This document shows positions 7,483-16,215 of a DNA stretch of 37,005 nt, in pieces. How positions within the stretch are numbered: position 1 is the stretch's first letter; each line of letters begins with the position of its first letter. The position numbers were made by a program, and so were the translations under genes. This DNA comes from Helicobacteraceae bacterium. Lineage in GTDB: Bacteria; Campylobacterota; Campylobacteria; Campylobacterales; Sulfurimonadaceae. Location: NCBI GenBank assembly GCA_027023805.1, contig JALVUF010000027.1, positions 1-37,005 on the forward strand. Reading direction: 5' to 3'. The notes under the pieces are model-generated. The model searched no databases. It was not told where the DNA came from and saw only the letters and a program-made list of their open reading frames with translations.

Positions 7483-8877
7483 TTATCTTGTTAAAAAGAA
7501 GATAAAATCACTGTTTTCAAAACTAAGATCTACCTGTACTCCTTTTTTGTTTTCTACTGCGCTTTTTAAATTGGTAATATTTGCATATGTTCTAGGTAGT
7601 GTAATATCAATATCTAAATCATAGTCGCGAAGTAATGTTTTAATGCGACCTCCGATAATATTTACAAATTCAGCCAAAGCGTCTAAAATATCATCAACGT
7701 TATCAGTATTCTCTCCAATAAGCAATTCACAACTTTTTTTAGCAAGATTAATAGGAAATACAAGCACCAATATACCATCAACAGCACCGTAAAATCCTAT
7801 GGAGCTTGAAAGCAATTCACCTTCATGTTTATCAATTGTAATTGGTTGTATATTTGCACTCTTTTTAACAGCTTTGATGTTTGTCATCATTTCAACGGTT
7901 GTTATAACCGCATTAATAAATTCGGGTAACCTTTGAACGACAACTCTGCTAAGTGATCTCTTTGCTGATTTTGATACCGTACTTCTGGACAATTTCACAA
8001 CTTCTTGATTTTCTTTTAAGGCTATATCTATAGAATCAAAAAATAAAATTCCTGAATCCTCCAACTCTTCTTGAAACTTAATAGGTGTTTTTTCAAATGA
8101 CATTCCCGCAAAACATATCACAGCATCATACTCTGCTGCGCTTGTGCTTAATTTCGTAAAAAAACGCAAGGCATGTATGTTTATGGATATTACTTTGTAT
8201 GCGTCAAAAATAAACAGTCTAAAACCTACATGTAATGAACTGTTGTGATATGTAATGTCAAAATTTTCAATAATTTCGGCATCTAAAAAACCGGAAATCG
8301 TGTATATAATGGCATTGCCTTTTACTTTTGTTGCTATTCTTTGTCCCAATATATTTAAGTAAGTGTCTTCTATGATAAAGTCGTACTTGGCGTCATTTTT
8401 TTGTTTTTGCTTAAAATCATCTTCGGTTTGTGAAATAATCGGATTATACCCTCGCTCAAAAAGCTCTATAGCCATGGCTGAACGCTGGGAAGGATCTTCG
8501 TGATACAATAAGACCGTTTTTGTCTTGGCATTAAACGATGAACAAAAAAGTGAAGCGATTTCAAATGTCTTAAACAGTGAAAATGTCAGCTTGTCTTGGT
8601 AAAAAGAGTTTATAGCTATGTATTTTTTATCATCATAATCACAAAAGCCTATAATAACATGATTTTTCAAACGCATTTTAAGCAAAAATTGAACAAAAGT
8701 ATCAATACCGTTTTTATTGAAAAAAATCACTTTTTTTAACGATACCAGGAGCATCTCAACTTTCAAATGCTCAGTAGCCTTTATATCATCTAATGTAAAA
8801 AAAGCCTGTGTATTATTACCGTCTAAAAATCCTTGCGGAGTAAAAATCCCAATATTATTTTTAATAACTGCTCTCAT
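7483..8877 (-). CDS. STAS-like / CheX-like chemotaxis protein
   Basis: A 464-aa cytoplasmic protein. The first 100 residues look like a STAS/anti-anti-sigma fold (NNIGIFTPQGFLDGNN start), and a second similar stretch (GNAIIYTISGFLDAEII) occurs in the middle. The last 160 residues match the CheX/CheC phosphatase fold, with the acid-amide motif ExxN in AEFVNIIGG (Glu403, Asn406). CheX dephosphorylates CheY-P; here the domain could act on CheY or a related receiver. The downstream half of the motif seen in true CheX enzymes is intact. It overlaps the HDOD gene by 4 bp, so the two are co-expressed. Domain calls are by pattern; the exact partner is unknown. Confidence 0.72.
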   Translation of the reverse strand: MRAVIKNNIGIFTPQGFLDGNNTQAFFTLDDIKATEHLKVEMLLVSLKKVIFFNKNGIDTFVQFLLKMRLKNHVIIGFCDYDDKKYIAINSFYQDKLTFSLFKTFEIASLFCSSFNAKTKTVLLYHEDPSQRSAMAIELFERGYNPIISQTEDDFKQKQKNDAKYDFIIEDTYLNILGQRIATKVKGNAIIYTISGFLDAEIIENFDITYHNSSLHVGFRLFIFDAYKVISINIHALRFFTKLSTSAAEYDAVICFAGMSFEKTPIKFQEELEDSGILFFDSIDIALKENQEVVKLSRSTVSKSAKRSLSRVVVQRLPEFINAVITTVEMMTNIKAVKKSANIQPITIDKHEGELLSSSIGFYGAVDGILVLVFPINLAKKSCELLIGENTDNVDDILDALAEFVNIIGGRIKTLLRDYDLDIDITLPRTYANITNLKSAVENKKGVQVDLSFENSDFIFFLTR

Positions 8878-9665
8878 GTGATATCCATAAGTTTGGCAAA
8901 CTCTTCATATATATCACTTACAAAATCAGGTTTAAACTCAATAAAATCATTTAAGCCGGCTTCAACAAAATCAGATTTTGAAAATTCAAAAAACAATAAA
9001 AGATACATCCATTTAGCAAGTATATTTATTTGTGGTTGCGCTGATGCTTTTTTAAAGGCAATAATAAGCTCCTGTGAAGCTTTAGACATTCCCCATATTT
9101 TGGCAATCTGAGCTGATATATCAAATAAATCTAAAGAGGTTAAACGATACAATATCTCGTTATAGCTTAAATTATGTGAACTTTTTAATAGATTTACCTC
9201 TTGGATATGATCTTGAAATAAAGACTCGCATATAATTACGCTAGCCGGTGCTAAAATGATAGCAGTTTCTATATCAGAATCATCTACATCTAAATATTGT
9301 AAAATTTTATGCCAGCCAATGCTAAGTGATGCCTGCAAATCATAAAACAAAGCCTTATTGAGGGTAAATACCCTCCATCTATCGGGTAATAGTAAAGATA
9401 ACGAATAGTTATATAAAGATTGTTTAGCCAACCCAATACCTAAAATGCTAAATGCCTGAGCAATATTGGTAATTTCGCTCTTAAACCCATATATAGGCTT
9501 ATTTACTAAGGACTTTATATAAGATGACAACGCTCTGTCTTTCTTTGCGGTCTGTGCGGCTTTGGTTAAATCATTGGTATTTAGATATAAAAGTGTTTGA
9601 TTTAAAATTTCCGGTGTCGGCGGTAGGTGCTTTATATACTCTTGTATATCATTCTTATCAACCAA
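8874..9665 (-). CDS. HDOD domain signalling protein
   Basis: A 263-aa protein with the HDOD pattern (an HD-superfamily fold lacking the catalytic metal site). The early LPPTPEILNQTL segment, the ITNIAQAFSILGIGLAKQ helix pair and a late AQIAKIWGMSKASQELI helix are the recognisable parts. HDOD proteins act as scaffolds in signalling, motility and stress pathways and have no known enzymatic activity. The start is TTG at 9665 (AAGGGA upstream). The CheX-like gene follows with a 4-bp overlap, which points to a shared role in chemotaxis or motility control, as does the adjacent motAB. It is divergent from pyrC. Confidence 0.75.
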   Translation of the reverse strand: MVDKNDIQEYIKHLPPTPEILNQTLLYLNTNDLTKAAQTAKKDRALSSYIKSLVNKPIYGFKSEITNIAQAFSILGIGLAKQSLYNYSLSLLLPDRWRVFTLNKALFYDLQASLSIGWHKILQYLDVDDSDIETAIILAPASVIICESLFQDHIQEVNLLKSSHNLSYNEILYRLTSLDLFDISAQIAKIWGMSKASQELIIAFKKASAQPQINILAKWMYLLLFFEFSKSDFVEAGLNDFIEFKPDFVSDIYEEFAKLMDIT

Positions 9666-9807
9666 AGTAATCCCTTATAAAAAGATATATAAATTTTATC
9701 TATTTTATATTTAAGAAACTTAAATATGCATTAAGCAGATAGTTCCACTATGGATTTTCTAACTTATATTTTGTTATACTTGGTATATTGCTTTTTTAAG
9801 GAGATAT

Positions 9808-10815
9808 ATGAAAACTCACACACTATTAATGCCCCTTGATATGCATCTTCATTTAAGAGATGGTGTTATGCTGGAAAATATCGCACCTCTTAGCGCGTAC
9901 AGCTTCAGCGGTGCACTCGTAATGCCAAATCTTGTGCCTCCGCTTACTACAAAACAAAATATAATAGCTTATAAAAAACGTATCTTATCATCTGTTGCCA
10001 ATGATTATTTTGAAGTTTATATGACTCTTTTTTATCAAAATTACAGCAAAGAGTTTTTAGAAGATATTCAAGATGAGATATTGGCGGTTAAACTGTATCC
10101 TGCCGGCATAACTACAAACTCAAAAGAGGGTGTAAAAAGCTTTGATATAGAAGCTATGAGACACACTTTAGAAGCTATGAGCGAGCTAAACATTCCTTTA
10201 TGCGTGCATGGAGAAAGCCATGGTTTTGTGATGGACAGAGAGGCTGAGTTTATAAGTATTTATGAACAATTAGCCAAAAACTTTCCAAATTTAAAAATTA
10301 TTATGGAGCACATTACCACCAAAGAAGCAGTACAAATGCTTGAGCGATATGAGAATCTTTATGCCACTATTACACTGCATCATCTGCTCTTAACGCTAGA
10401 TGACGTCATAGGAGGCAAAATGCAGCCCCATCTTTTTTGCAAACCCATAGCCAAGCGTCCACAAGACAGAGATGCTCTGTTACAAGCTGCGCTAAATGCT
10501 CATCCAAAAGTTATGTTTGGTTCTGATTCTGCACCCCACCCGCAACATGAAAAAGAGTCAAGCGGATGTGCCGCAGGTATTTTTACGGCACCAATTGCTA
10601 TTCAGATGCTTTGTGAACTGTTCGATAAATTTGACGCGCTTGAAAACCTGCAGGATTTTATAAGCGATAATGCCCAGCGCATATACGGGATATGTCCGGA
10701 GTTTAAAGAGGTCACACTTTCAAATACTCCTTTTACAATTCCTAAAATATACAATACCGTAGTTCCAATGTACGCAAATGAGACCATAGGATGGTCGATA
10801 GATGACATTGGCTAA
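9808..10815 (+). CDS. pyrC: Dihydroorotase (class II, PyrC type)
   Basis: A 335-aa zinc enzyme of pyrimidine synthesis that cyclises carbamoyl-aspartate to dihydroorotate. MPLDMHLHLRDG holds the metal-binding His13 and His15. AVKLYPAG contains the lysine that is carboxylated in the family, and CVHGE, IMEHITT and FGSDSAPH supply the remaining ligands. TATACT (9775-9780) and AAGGAG precede the ATG. The gene heads a plus-strand run in which every gene overlaps the next, so it may drive transcription of the downstream two-component and ExbBD genes. There is a 14-bp overlap with the response regulator. Confidence 0.95.
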   Translation: MKTHTLLMPLDMHLHLRDGVMLENIAPLSAYSFSGALVMPNLVPPLTTKQNIIAYKKRILSSVANDYFEVYMTLFYQNYSKEFLEDIQDEILAVKLYPAGITTNSKEGVKSFDIEAMRHTLEAMSELNIPLCVHGESHGFVMDREAEFISIYEQLAKNFPNLKIIMEHITTKEAVQMLERYENLYATITLHHLLLTLDDVIGGKMQPHLFCKPIAKRPQDRDALLQAALNAHPKVMFGSDSAPHPQHEKESSGCAAGIFTAPIAIQMLCELFDKFDALENLQDFISDNAQRIYGICPEFKEVTLSNTPFTIPKIYNTVVPMYANETIGWSIDDIG

Positions 10816-11467
10816 TATTTTACTACTTGAAGACAATCAACTCTTTGCACAAAGTGTAGATGATCTTCTAAGCGATAGCGGATATAGTGTTACTTGCTGC
10901 TTTAATTCAAACGATGCACTAAATCAGACATATTCCAATCAATTTGATCTATATTTGCTAGATATCAAGGTACCGCAACTAAGCGGAACCCGGCTTCTGC
11001 ACGAATTACGTGCATCAGGCGATACTACTCCGGCTGTTTTTATTACATCATACAAACAACAAGATATGCTCCAACAAGGCTTTGCCAGTGGCTGCGATGA
11101 TTATATAAGAAAACCGTTTGATAATGATGAATTGTTACTGCGTATTAAAGCACTGCTTAAAAGAACTATGGGGGAAAACACACAATATATAGAAAACTTC
11201 TGCCATGATAAAAAACACAAACAGATATATATGGACTCACAAGAACTTAGCTTAAAGCCAAAGGAGTATCTTTTACTTGCATTATTGATAAATAATAATC
11301 AAAAAATAGTCACCAACGAGATGATTGCAGATACTCTCTGGATGCATGATGAAGATATCAGCAAAGGCGCTATACGGGTATATATTAACCGTATAAAGCG
11401 TATTATAGGTCATCAAAAAATACAAAATATAAGAGGGATTGGCTACAAGCTTGTTTTATCATCTTAA
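10802..11467 (+). CDS. Two-component response regulator, OmpR family
   Basis: A 221-aa regulator. The receiver domain spans 1-120, with acidic Glu10/Asp11, the phosphorylated Asp54 in LYLLDIKVP, the Thr of FITS at 82 and Lys104 in YIRKPFD. The winged-helix DNA-binding domain (130-220) ends in QNIRGIGYKLVLS. It acts as a transcription factor in the cytoplasm. The histidine kinase follows with a 29-bp overlap, making a clear pair. Which genes it controls cannot be read; exbB-exbD immediately downstream are the nearest candidates for co-regulation. Confidence 0.92.
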   Translation: MTLANILLLEDNQLFAQSVDDLLSDSGYSVTCCFNSNDALNQTYSNQFDLYLLDIKVPQLSGTRLLHELRASGDTTPAVFITSYKQQDMLQQGFASGCDDYIRKPFDNDELLLRIKALLKRTMGENTQYIENFCHDKKHKQIYMDSQELSLKPKEYLLLALLINNNQKIVTNEMIADTLWMHDEDISKGAIRVYINRIKRIIGHQKIQNIRGIGYKLVLSS

Positions 11468-12302
11468 GAGAAATATTTTTATCTATTACATTATCACGAC
11501 ACTGCTGTTTACCGGTGGTTTTTGGTACGTGAGCAGCATTGTAAAATTTAACCATTTTTATGTATTGTCTGCTGTTGTCCTTGTTCTTATCGTAATCTCT
11601 GCTGTTGTTATCTCAAAACTCTCAACAGAGCCGCTTGAAGAGTACGCAACAAATCTCGAAGAACTCTCAACAAACATTTTACATGAGCTCAACCTGCCTG
11701 TTGCCACTATCAAAACAAACACTCAAATGTTACAAAAGGAGATAAAAACTCAAAAGGCGACGACAAGACTAAAACGAATAGAAACTGCTTCAAAGATGAT
11801 AGAGGCATATTACAATGAATTGGATTATATGATAACCAAGCAAACGAAGCATGAAGCAGTTGAAGATATTGATCTGAAAAATCTCATAATCCAGCGACTT
11901 GAATTTATGCAGGCTTTGTATCCTTACGTAAAATTTACCACACTTTTAGAAAGTTTTTGGATAAAAATAGATAAAATAGGACTACAAAAAGTAATTGATA
12001 ATCTTATAGACAACGGAATCAAATATTCAAAAGATATTTATCAAATCGATATAAAATTACAAAATGGTTTGCTTTGTATCAAAGATCGTGGAATCGGTAT
12101 GGATGAGATTGCTCTTTTGAAAGTATTTGACAGATATTATCAAAGCGATAGCAGTATGCCGGGTTTTGGAATAGGGTTATCAACGGTAAAACATTTTTGT
12201 GATGAAAATAAAATAAAAATTAATATTAAATCAAAGAAAAATAACGGTACTACGCTGTTTTTAGATTTTAAAGGTAAAAAATGCATACATCCAACTTTAT
12301 AA
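11439..12302 (+). CDS. Sensor histidine kinase, HisKA type
   Basis: A 287-aa inner-membrane kinase. Two membrane helices at about 13-33 and 40-60 enclose only a few residues, so there is almost no periplasmic sensor loop. The dimerisation/phosphoacceptor segment ILHELNLPVATIKTN carries His82. The ATP-binding domain shows the N box (VIDNLIDNGIKYS), DRGIGMD and the GFGIGLSTVKHF lid. With so little outside the membrane it may sense within the bilayer or through a partner protein. The start is TTG at 11439, inside the regulator gene; an alternative TTG at 11451 is possible. The 22-bp overlap with exbB makes coupled expression likely. Confidence 0.88.
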   Translation: MATSLFYHLKRNIFIYYIITTLLFTGGFWYVSSIVKFNHFYVLSAVVLVLIVISAVVISKLSTEPLEEYATNLEELSTNILHELNLPVATIKTNTQMLQKEIKTQKATTRLKRIETASKMIEAYYNELDYMITKQTKHEAVEDIDLKNLIIQRLEFMQALYPYVKFTTLLESFWIKIDKIGLQKVIDNLIDNGIKYSKDIYQIDIKLQNGLLCIKDRGIGMDEIALLKVFDRYYQSDSSMPGFGIGLSTVKHFCDENKIKINIKSKKNNGTTLFLDFKGKKCIHPTL

Positions 12303-12733
12303 CATATGCTGAGGGAGTATTAGATTACGGTATTGTCGGAATACTAATTATTATGAGCATTGTGACATTATGGCTATTTATCGAAAGATTGATGTTTTAT
12401 AGAAGTATCAGACTGGAAGATTATCAAGATAAAGACATATTGGAGCTGGATTTAAGTAATAATCTTGGAACCATAGGGGCAATGGGAGCAAATGCGCCGT
12501 ATGTCGGTCTTCTTGGAACGGTTTTAGGCATTATGCTTACTTTTTACAGTCTTGGAGATATCGGAACTGTTGACGCAAAAAGGATTATGATAGGATTAGC
12601 ACTTGCCCTAAAAGCAACAGCTCTTGGTTTAGTAGTAGCCATCCCTGCCATAGCTTTTTATACGATATTATTACGTAAAATGGAACGTATTTTAGTTCAG
12701 TTTGATATAGCCCAAAAAAGTAAAGAAAAATGA
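12281..12733 (+). CDS. exbB: ExbB-like proton channel of a TonB system
   Basis: A 150-aa MotA/TolQ/ExbB-family membrane protein, of the short type common in Campylobacterota. There are three membrane helices: about 14-31, then a pair including NAPYVGLLGTVLGIMLTFYSL and LALKATALGLVVAIPAIAFYT, the conserved proton-channel helices. It powers TonB-dependent uptake of iron complexes or other large nutrients with the proton motive force. It overlaps the kinase gene upstream by 22 bp and exbD by 4 bp. tonB lies convergently just beyond exbD, so all three parts of the complex are present, but no outer-membrane receptor gene is in the window. Confidence 0.9.
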   Translation: MHTSNFITYAEGVLDYGIVGILIIMSIVTLWLFIERLMFYRSIRLEDYQDKDILELDLSNNLGTIGAMGANAPYVGLLGTVLGIMLTFYSLGDIGTVDAKRIMIGLALALKATALGLVVAIPAIAFYTILLRKMERILVQFDIAQKSKEK

Positions 12734-13110
12734 AAGCCAGAAAAAAATTTGACCAGATAAATGTTATACCTTTTATCGACATCATGCTGGTACTGCTTGT
12801 TATGGTACTAACTACTGCAACATTTATAAAACAGGGCGTAATACCGGTTGCTCTGCCTCACGCTTCAGCAAATAAAAATAAAAGTGTTCACAAAACAATA
12901 AATATCTATATAGATAAACACGGCAGTATCTATATGAATAAAGGCTTAGTCACGCTAAAGCAGCTCAAAGTCGGTTTATCAAACATACCAAAAACGCAGA
13001 CAATCGTTTTAAGAAGCGACAAGGCATCAACTTTTCAAGATTTTGTAAATGTGATGAATGTCTTAAAAGAGTTAAATCTTCAACAGCTATATATCGCAAC
13101 TAAAAAATAA
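12730..13110 (+). CDS. exbD: ExbD-like subunit of a TonB system
   Basis: A 126-aa TolR/ExbD-family protein. The single membrane helix INVIPFIDIMLVLLVMVLTT carries the essential proton-carrying Asp17. The rest is a periplasmic domain with the IYIDKHGSIYMN strand pair and the RSDKASTFQDFVNVMNVLKE segment typical of the family. It starts with ATG overlapping the exbB stop (ATGA). It is the last gene of the pyrC-regulator-kinase-exbB-exbD run, and tonB faces it across 25 bp with no strong terminator. Confidence 0.92.
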   Translation: MKARKKFDQINVIPFIDIMLVLLVMVLTTATFIKQGVIPVALPHASANKNKSVHKTINIYIDKHGSIYMNKGLVTLKQLKVGLSNIPKTQTIVLRSDKASTFQDFVNVMNVLKELNLQQLYIATKK

Positions 13111-13135
13111 ACTGCTAACAAACACTCTTTTTTGA

Positions 13136-13915
13136 TTAGTATAAAGCATAGTCTATGGGTATTACAATTTGAAGCGGTTTACGTGAAAGTGCCTTGGGAA
13201 TAGGTTTGATTTTATGCAGATGCATTAATATCTCTTTTGCGGCATTATCAAGAAAAGTAAAGCCTGATGATTTAACAATCTTTACATGTAATATTTCGCC
13301 ATCATTTAAAAGTAAAAAACCAACCTTTACAACTCCTGTTTGCTCCAATTTTCTTGCAATCACAGGATACACTTTATGCGAGTTAATCATCTCATATAAA
13401 TAATCAAAATAATTATGCTTTATTCTTTGTGCCATAACAGGGTTTATAATAGATTTTCTATACACTTTGTCAGTCTTAATCATTTTTTGTTTAATATTTT
13501 TCTTTTTAATAACAGACTTTACATGTGATTTGACTAATATATGTTTTTGAGTGTATTTTGGCTTGATGGCTGTGTTTTTCTGCAAAATCTGCCCAGTGGC
13601 TCTTATATGCTTTAACACAGGTTTTATCTTATGATAGTGATGCACAACTCTTTTATGTTTATCAATATGCTTGGTTTTGTGGGATTTATATATAATCTTT
13701 TTATGCATGCTAATATGTTTGATAGCTTTATGCTTAGATATATTTTTTACATGCTGTTTATGTACGCCCTTAGATGCTCTAAACAGCCGTACAGCTATAA
13801 ATATTTCTTTTTTTTTATATTGCTTATGAATCAGTAAAGCCAATAAGACAACTAAGCAAAGAATAAACAAATGGATAAAAAATGAATAAAAAAAGCTTTT
13901 TTTATAGTTTTGCAT
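13136..13915 (-). CDS. tonB: TonB energy transducer
   Basis: A 259-aa protein with an N-terminal membrane anchor (about residues 6-28) followed by a very basic, His- and Lys-rich periplasmic linker of roughly 130 residues. Proline, the usual rigid component of TonB linkers, is scarce here. The C-terminal 90 residues form the TonB domain (YPVIARKLEQTGVVKVGF, VKSSGFTFLDNAAKEIL, and a closing IVIPIDYAL strand). It transfers energy from ExbBD to outer-membrane receptors. It lies 33 bp after pyk in the minus-strand operon and converges on exbD. The His-rich linker could bind metal, which is inference only. Confidence 0.88.
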   Translation of the reverse strand: MQNYKKSFFYSFFIHLFILCLVVLLALLIHKQYKKKEIFIAVRLFRASKGVHKQHVKNISKHKAIKHISMHKKIIYKSHKTKHIDKHKRVVHHYHKIKPVLKHIRATGQILQKNTAIKPKYTQKHILVKSHVKSVIKKKNIKQKMIKTDKVYRKSIINPVMAQRIKHNYFDYLYEMINSHKVYPVIARKLEQTGVVKVGFLLLNDGEILHVKIVKSSGFTFLDNAAKEILMHLHKIKPIPKALSRKPLQIVIPIDYALY

Positions 13916-13948
13916 TCATAATTATAGCAATTTATCTAAAGAGCACCT

Positions 13949-15385
13949 CTAAAAGTAATCATTCATCTCATCTTGAGAGATTAATCGTATCATATTTGTT
14001 GAATGTGAAACACCCGTAGGCGTACCGGCTGTTACAATGTAATGACTGTTTTGTTTTAATATTTTTCTCTCTACCCCCTCTTTTAAAATATTTACAATCA
14101 AATCATCTATATTTGTAGGCTCAATCGTAAAGGCGGGTATCACTCCCCATACTATAGTAAGCGTGCGTGCAATTTTTTCTTCATGCGTAATAGCAAAAAT
14201 CGGTTTATTTGGTCTATATCTGGCTATTTTTTTAGCAGAATTGCCTGAAGATGTTATAGTTAAAATGCTTGTGAAATTAAGTCCCTTGCTAAGAGCTGAA
14301 GCAGATTCGTTAATCTTATCTGCAAAATCATGAATCGGTAATGAAGAAATCTTATAATATGGATAATATTTTTCTGCTCCTTTGATGGTGTTTACCATAG
14401 TCTGGACTGCCAAAAGCGGATTATGTCCAATAGCACTCTCTTCTGAGAGCATTACAGCATCTGTACCGTCAAGCACCGCATTTGCCACATCGCTTATCTC
14501 TGCTCTTGTAGCTGTATCGTTTTTTGTCATAGATAAAAGCATTTGAGTTGCCGTAATAACAGGTTTACTGCAATTATTAGCTTTTTTTATAATTGTTTTT
14601 TGTACATGCGGAACTTTATAATATGGTATCTCTATGCCCAAATCTCCACGAGCTACCATAACACCGTCACTGACCTCTAATATCTCATCCAAATTCTCAA
14701 CCGCATCAAACTTCTCAATTTTTGCATAAAGCCTGACATCACCTCCATAACTCTTCACAAGCGCTCTGGCATTTTTCATGTCATCTGCACTTTGAACAAA
14801 AGATATAGCCATAAAATCAACCTGGTTGTGAACACCCCACAATATATCTTTTTTATCTTTGGGAGTTAAAATATCAATACCTATTTTAGTATTTGGAAAA
14901 TTTACCCCTTTTTTAGAGCTTAAAAGCCCATCATTTTCTAAAATCACTTTAATCCCGCCATCTGTAATCTCAGTCACTTTGGAGCGAATAATACCGTCAT
15001 AAAGATATATATATTCGCCTATTTTAACTTTTGATAAAATTTCCGGCTGATTGATAGTGAGCCTGTAATATCCGTCTTTAACCTTTACTCCTACGATATC
15101 CTTTGTTGTAAACTCTAAGATGTCGCCGCTATGGAGAGTGAAATTGTCCTCTAGCTCACCTATTCTGATCTTTGGACCACTAATATCTTGCATAATACCG
15201 ACTAGTAAACCCGTATTTTTAGAGGCTTGTCTTATGCGTTGTAAAATCTCCAGGTGTGAGCCGTGCGTACCGTGGCTAAAATTAAGACGAAAAACATTTA
15301 CACCTGCTTTAATCAATGCCTCTAGTTTTTCAAGCGTATCACATGCAGGACCTACGGTTGCAACGATTTTGGTTCTTTTTTTCAT
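13949..15385 (-). CDS. pyk: Pyruvate kinase
   Basis: A 478-aa glycolytic enzyme that makes pyruvate and ATP from phosphoenolpyruvate. It has RTKIVATVGPACD at the start, the NVFRLNFSHG nucleotide/substrate loop, the active-site MVARGDLGIEIP segment and KPVITATQML, then a C-terminal allosteric domain with TSSGNSAKKIARYRP. The length is normal. It begins 2 bp after galU in a tightly packed operon with the glucosylglycerate genes. That placement is meaningful: glycerate released from the solute re-enters glycolysis as 2-phosphoglycerate, two steps above this enzyme. Confidence 0.96.
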   Translation of the reverse strand: MKKRTKIVATVGPACDTLEKLEALIKAGVNVFRLNFSHGTHGSHLEILQRIRQASKNTGLLVGIMQDISGPKIRIGELEDNFTLHSGDILEFTTKDIVGVKVKDGYYRLTINQPEILSKVKIGEYIYLYDGIIRSKVTEITDGGIKVILENDGLLSSKKGVNFPNTKIGIDILTPKDKKDILWGVHNQVDFMAISFVQSADDMKNARALVKSYGGDVRLYAKIEKFDAVENLDEILEVSDGVMVARGDLGIEIPYYKVPHVQKTIIKKANNCSKPVITATQMLLSMTKNDTATRAEISDVANAVLDGTDAVMLSEESAIGHNPLLAVQTMVNTIKGAEKYYPYYKISSLPIHDFADKINESASALSKGLNFTSILTITSSGNSAKKIARYRPNKPIFAITHEEKIARTLTIVWGVIPAFTIEPTNIDDLIVNILKEGVERKILKQNSHYIVTAGTPTGVSHSTNMIRLISQDEMNDYF

Positions 15386-15387
15386 AA

Positions 15388-16215
15388 CTACCCCTTTGTA
15401 GATAAATTATCATAAAAATAGTTTGTAGCCTCTACAAAACCGTCTAAACTACCGCAATCAAATCTTTTACCTTTAAATTTATACCCTAGTACCATGCCAT
15501 GCTTTGCCTGTTGTAAAAGAGCATCAGTTATCTGAAGCTCTCCATTTTTACCGGACTTTGTGTTTTCAATAATCTTAAAAATATCCGGTGTGAGTATATA
15601 TCTGCCGATAATAGCTAGGTTAGAAGGCGCTTTATCTGGTTTTTCAACCATATCTTCAATCATATATATGCCGTCTTCTATCTCTTTTCCTGATATGACT
15701 CCATATTTATGAACCTGATCTAGTGGCACTTCCATAATAGCTATGATGGAGCAGCGATATTTATTATAAAGCTTTATCATCTGAGACATAACACCGTCTC
15801 CATCTGCATTAACACACAAATCATCAGCCAAAATAACGCCAAAAGGGTGCTCATCTCCTACTAAAACTTTGCCTTTATAGATTGCATCACCCAAACCTTT
15901 CATCTCATTTTGCCTGGTATATGTAAATGTGCATTTATCCATTAAAACTCTTATTTCATCCAATAAGTTTTCTTTCGGACTGCCTTGTATCTGATGTTCA
16001 AGCTCGTAACTTATATCAAAATGATCAGTAATCGCACGTTTCCCGCGTCCTGTAATAATAGCCATAATATCACATCCCGCTTCATAAGCTTCTTCTACAC
16101 CATACTGTATAAGAGGCTTTGTTAAAATCGGCAACATCTCTTTGGGCATTGCTTTTGTAGCCGGTAAAAATCTTGTTCCATACCCTGCTGCAGGAAATAA
16201 ACATTTTGTTATCAT
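15388..16215 (-). CDS. galU: UTP-glucose-1-phosphate uridylyltransferase
   Basis: A 275-aa nucleotidyltransferase that makes UDP-glucose from glucose-1-phosphate and UTP. It has the glycine-rich nucleotide loop FPAAGYGTRFLPATKAMPKEM, the metal-binding region VILADDLC, and the late GKNGELQITDAL and KGKRFDCGSLDGF segments typical of GalU. Its ATG overlaps the stop of the phosphorylase gene by 4 bp. In this operon it supplies the donor for glucosyl-3-phosphoglycerate synthase and can recycle the glucose-1-phosphate released by the phosphorylase. It also serves polysaccharide synthesis. Confidence 0.96.
   Translation of the reverse strand: MITKCLFPAAGYGTRFLPATKAMPKEMLPILTKPLIQYGVEEAYEAGCDIMAIITGRGKRAITDHFDISYELEHQIQGSPKENLLDEIRVLMDKCTFTYTRQNEMKGLGDAIYKGKVLVGDEHPFGVILADDLCVNADGDGVMSQMIKLYNKYRCSIIAIMEVPLDQVHKYGVISGKEIEDGIYMIEDMVEKPDKAPSNLAIIGRYILTPDIFKIIENTKSGKNGELQITDALLQQAKHGMVLGYKFKGKRFDCGSLDGFVEATNYFYDNLSTKG

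Noticed and set aside
7471-7488. AGATAA/TTATCT hairpin between motB and the CheX-like gene as terminator
   Set aside because: A 6-bp AT-rich stem without a clear T-run is too weak to call.
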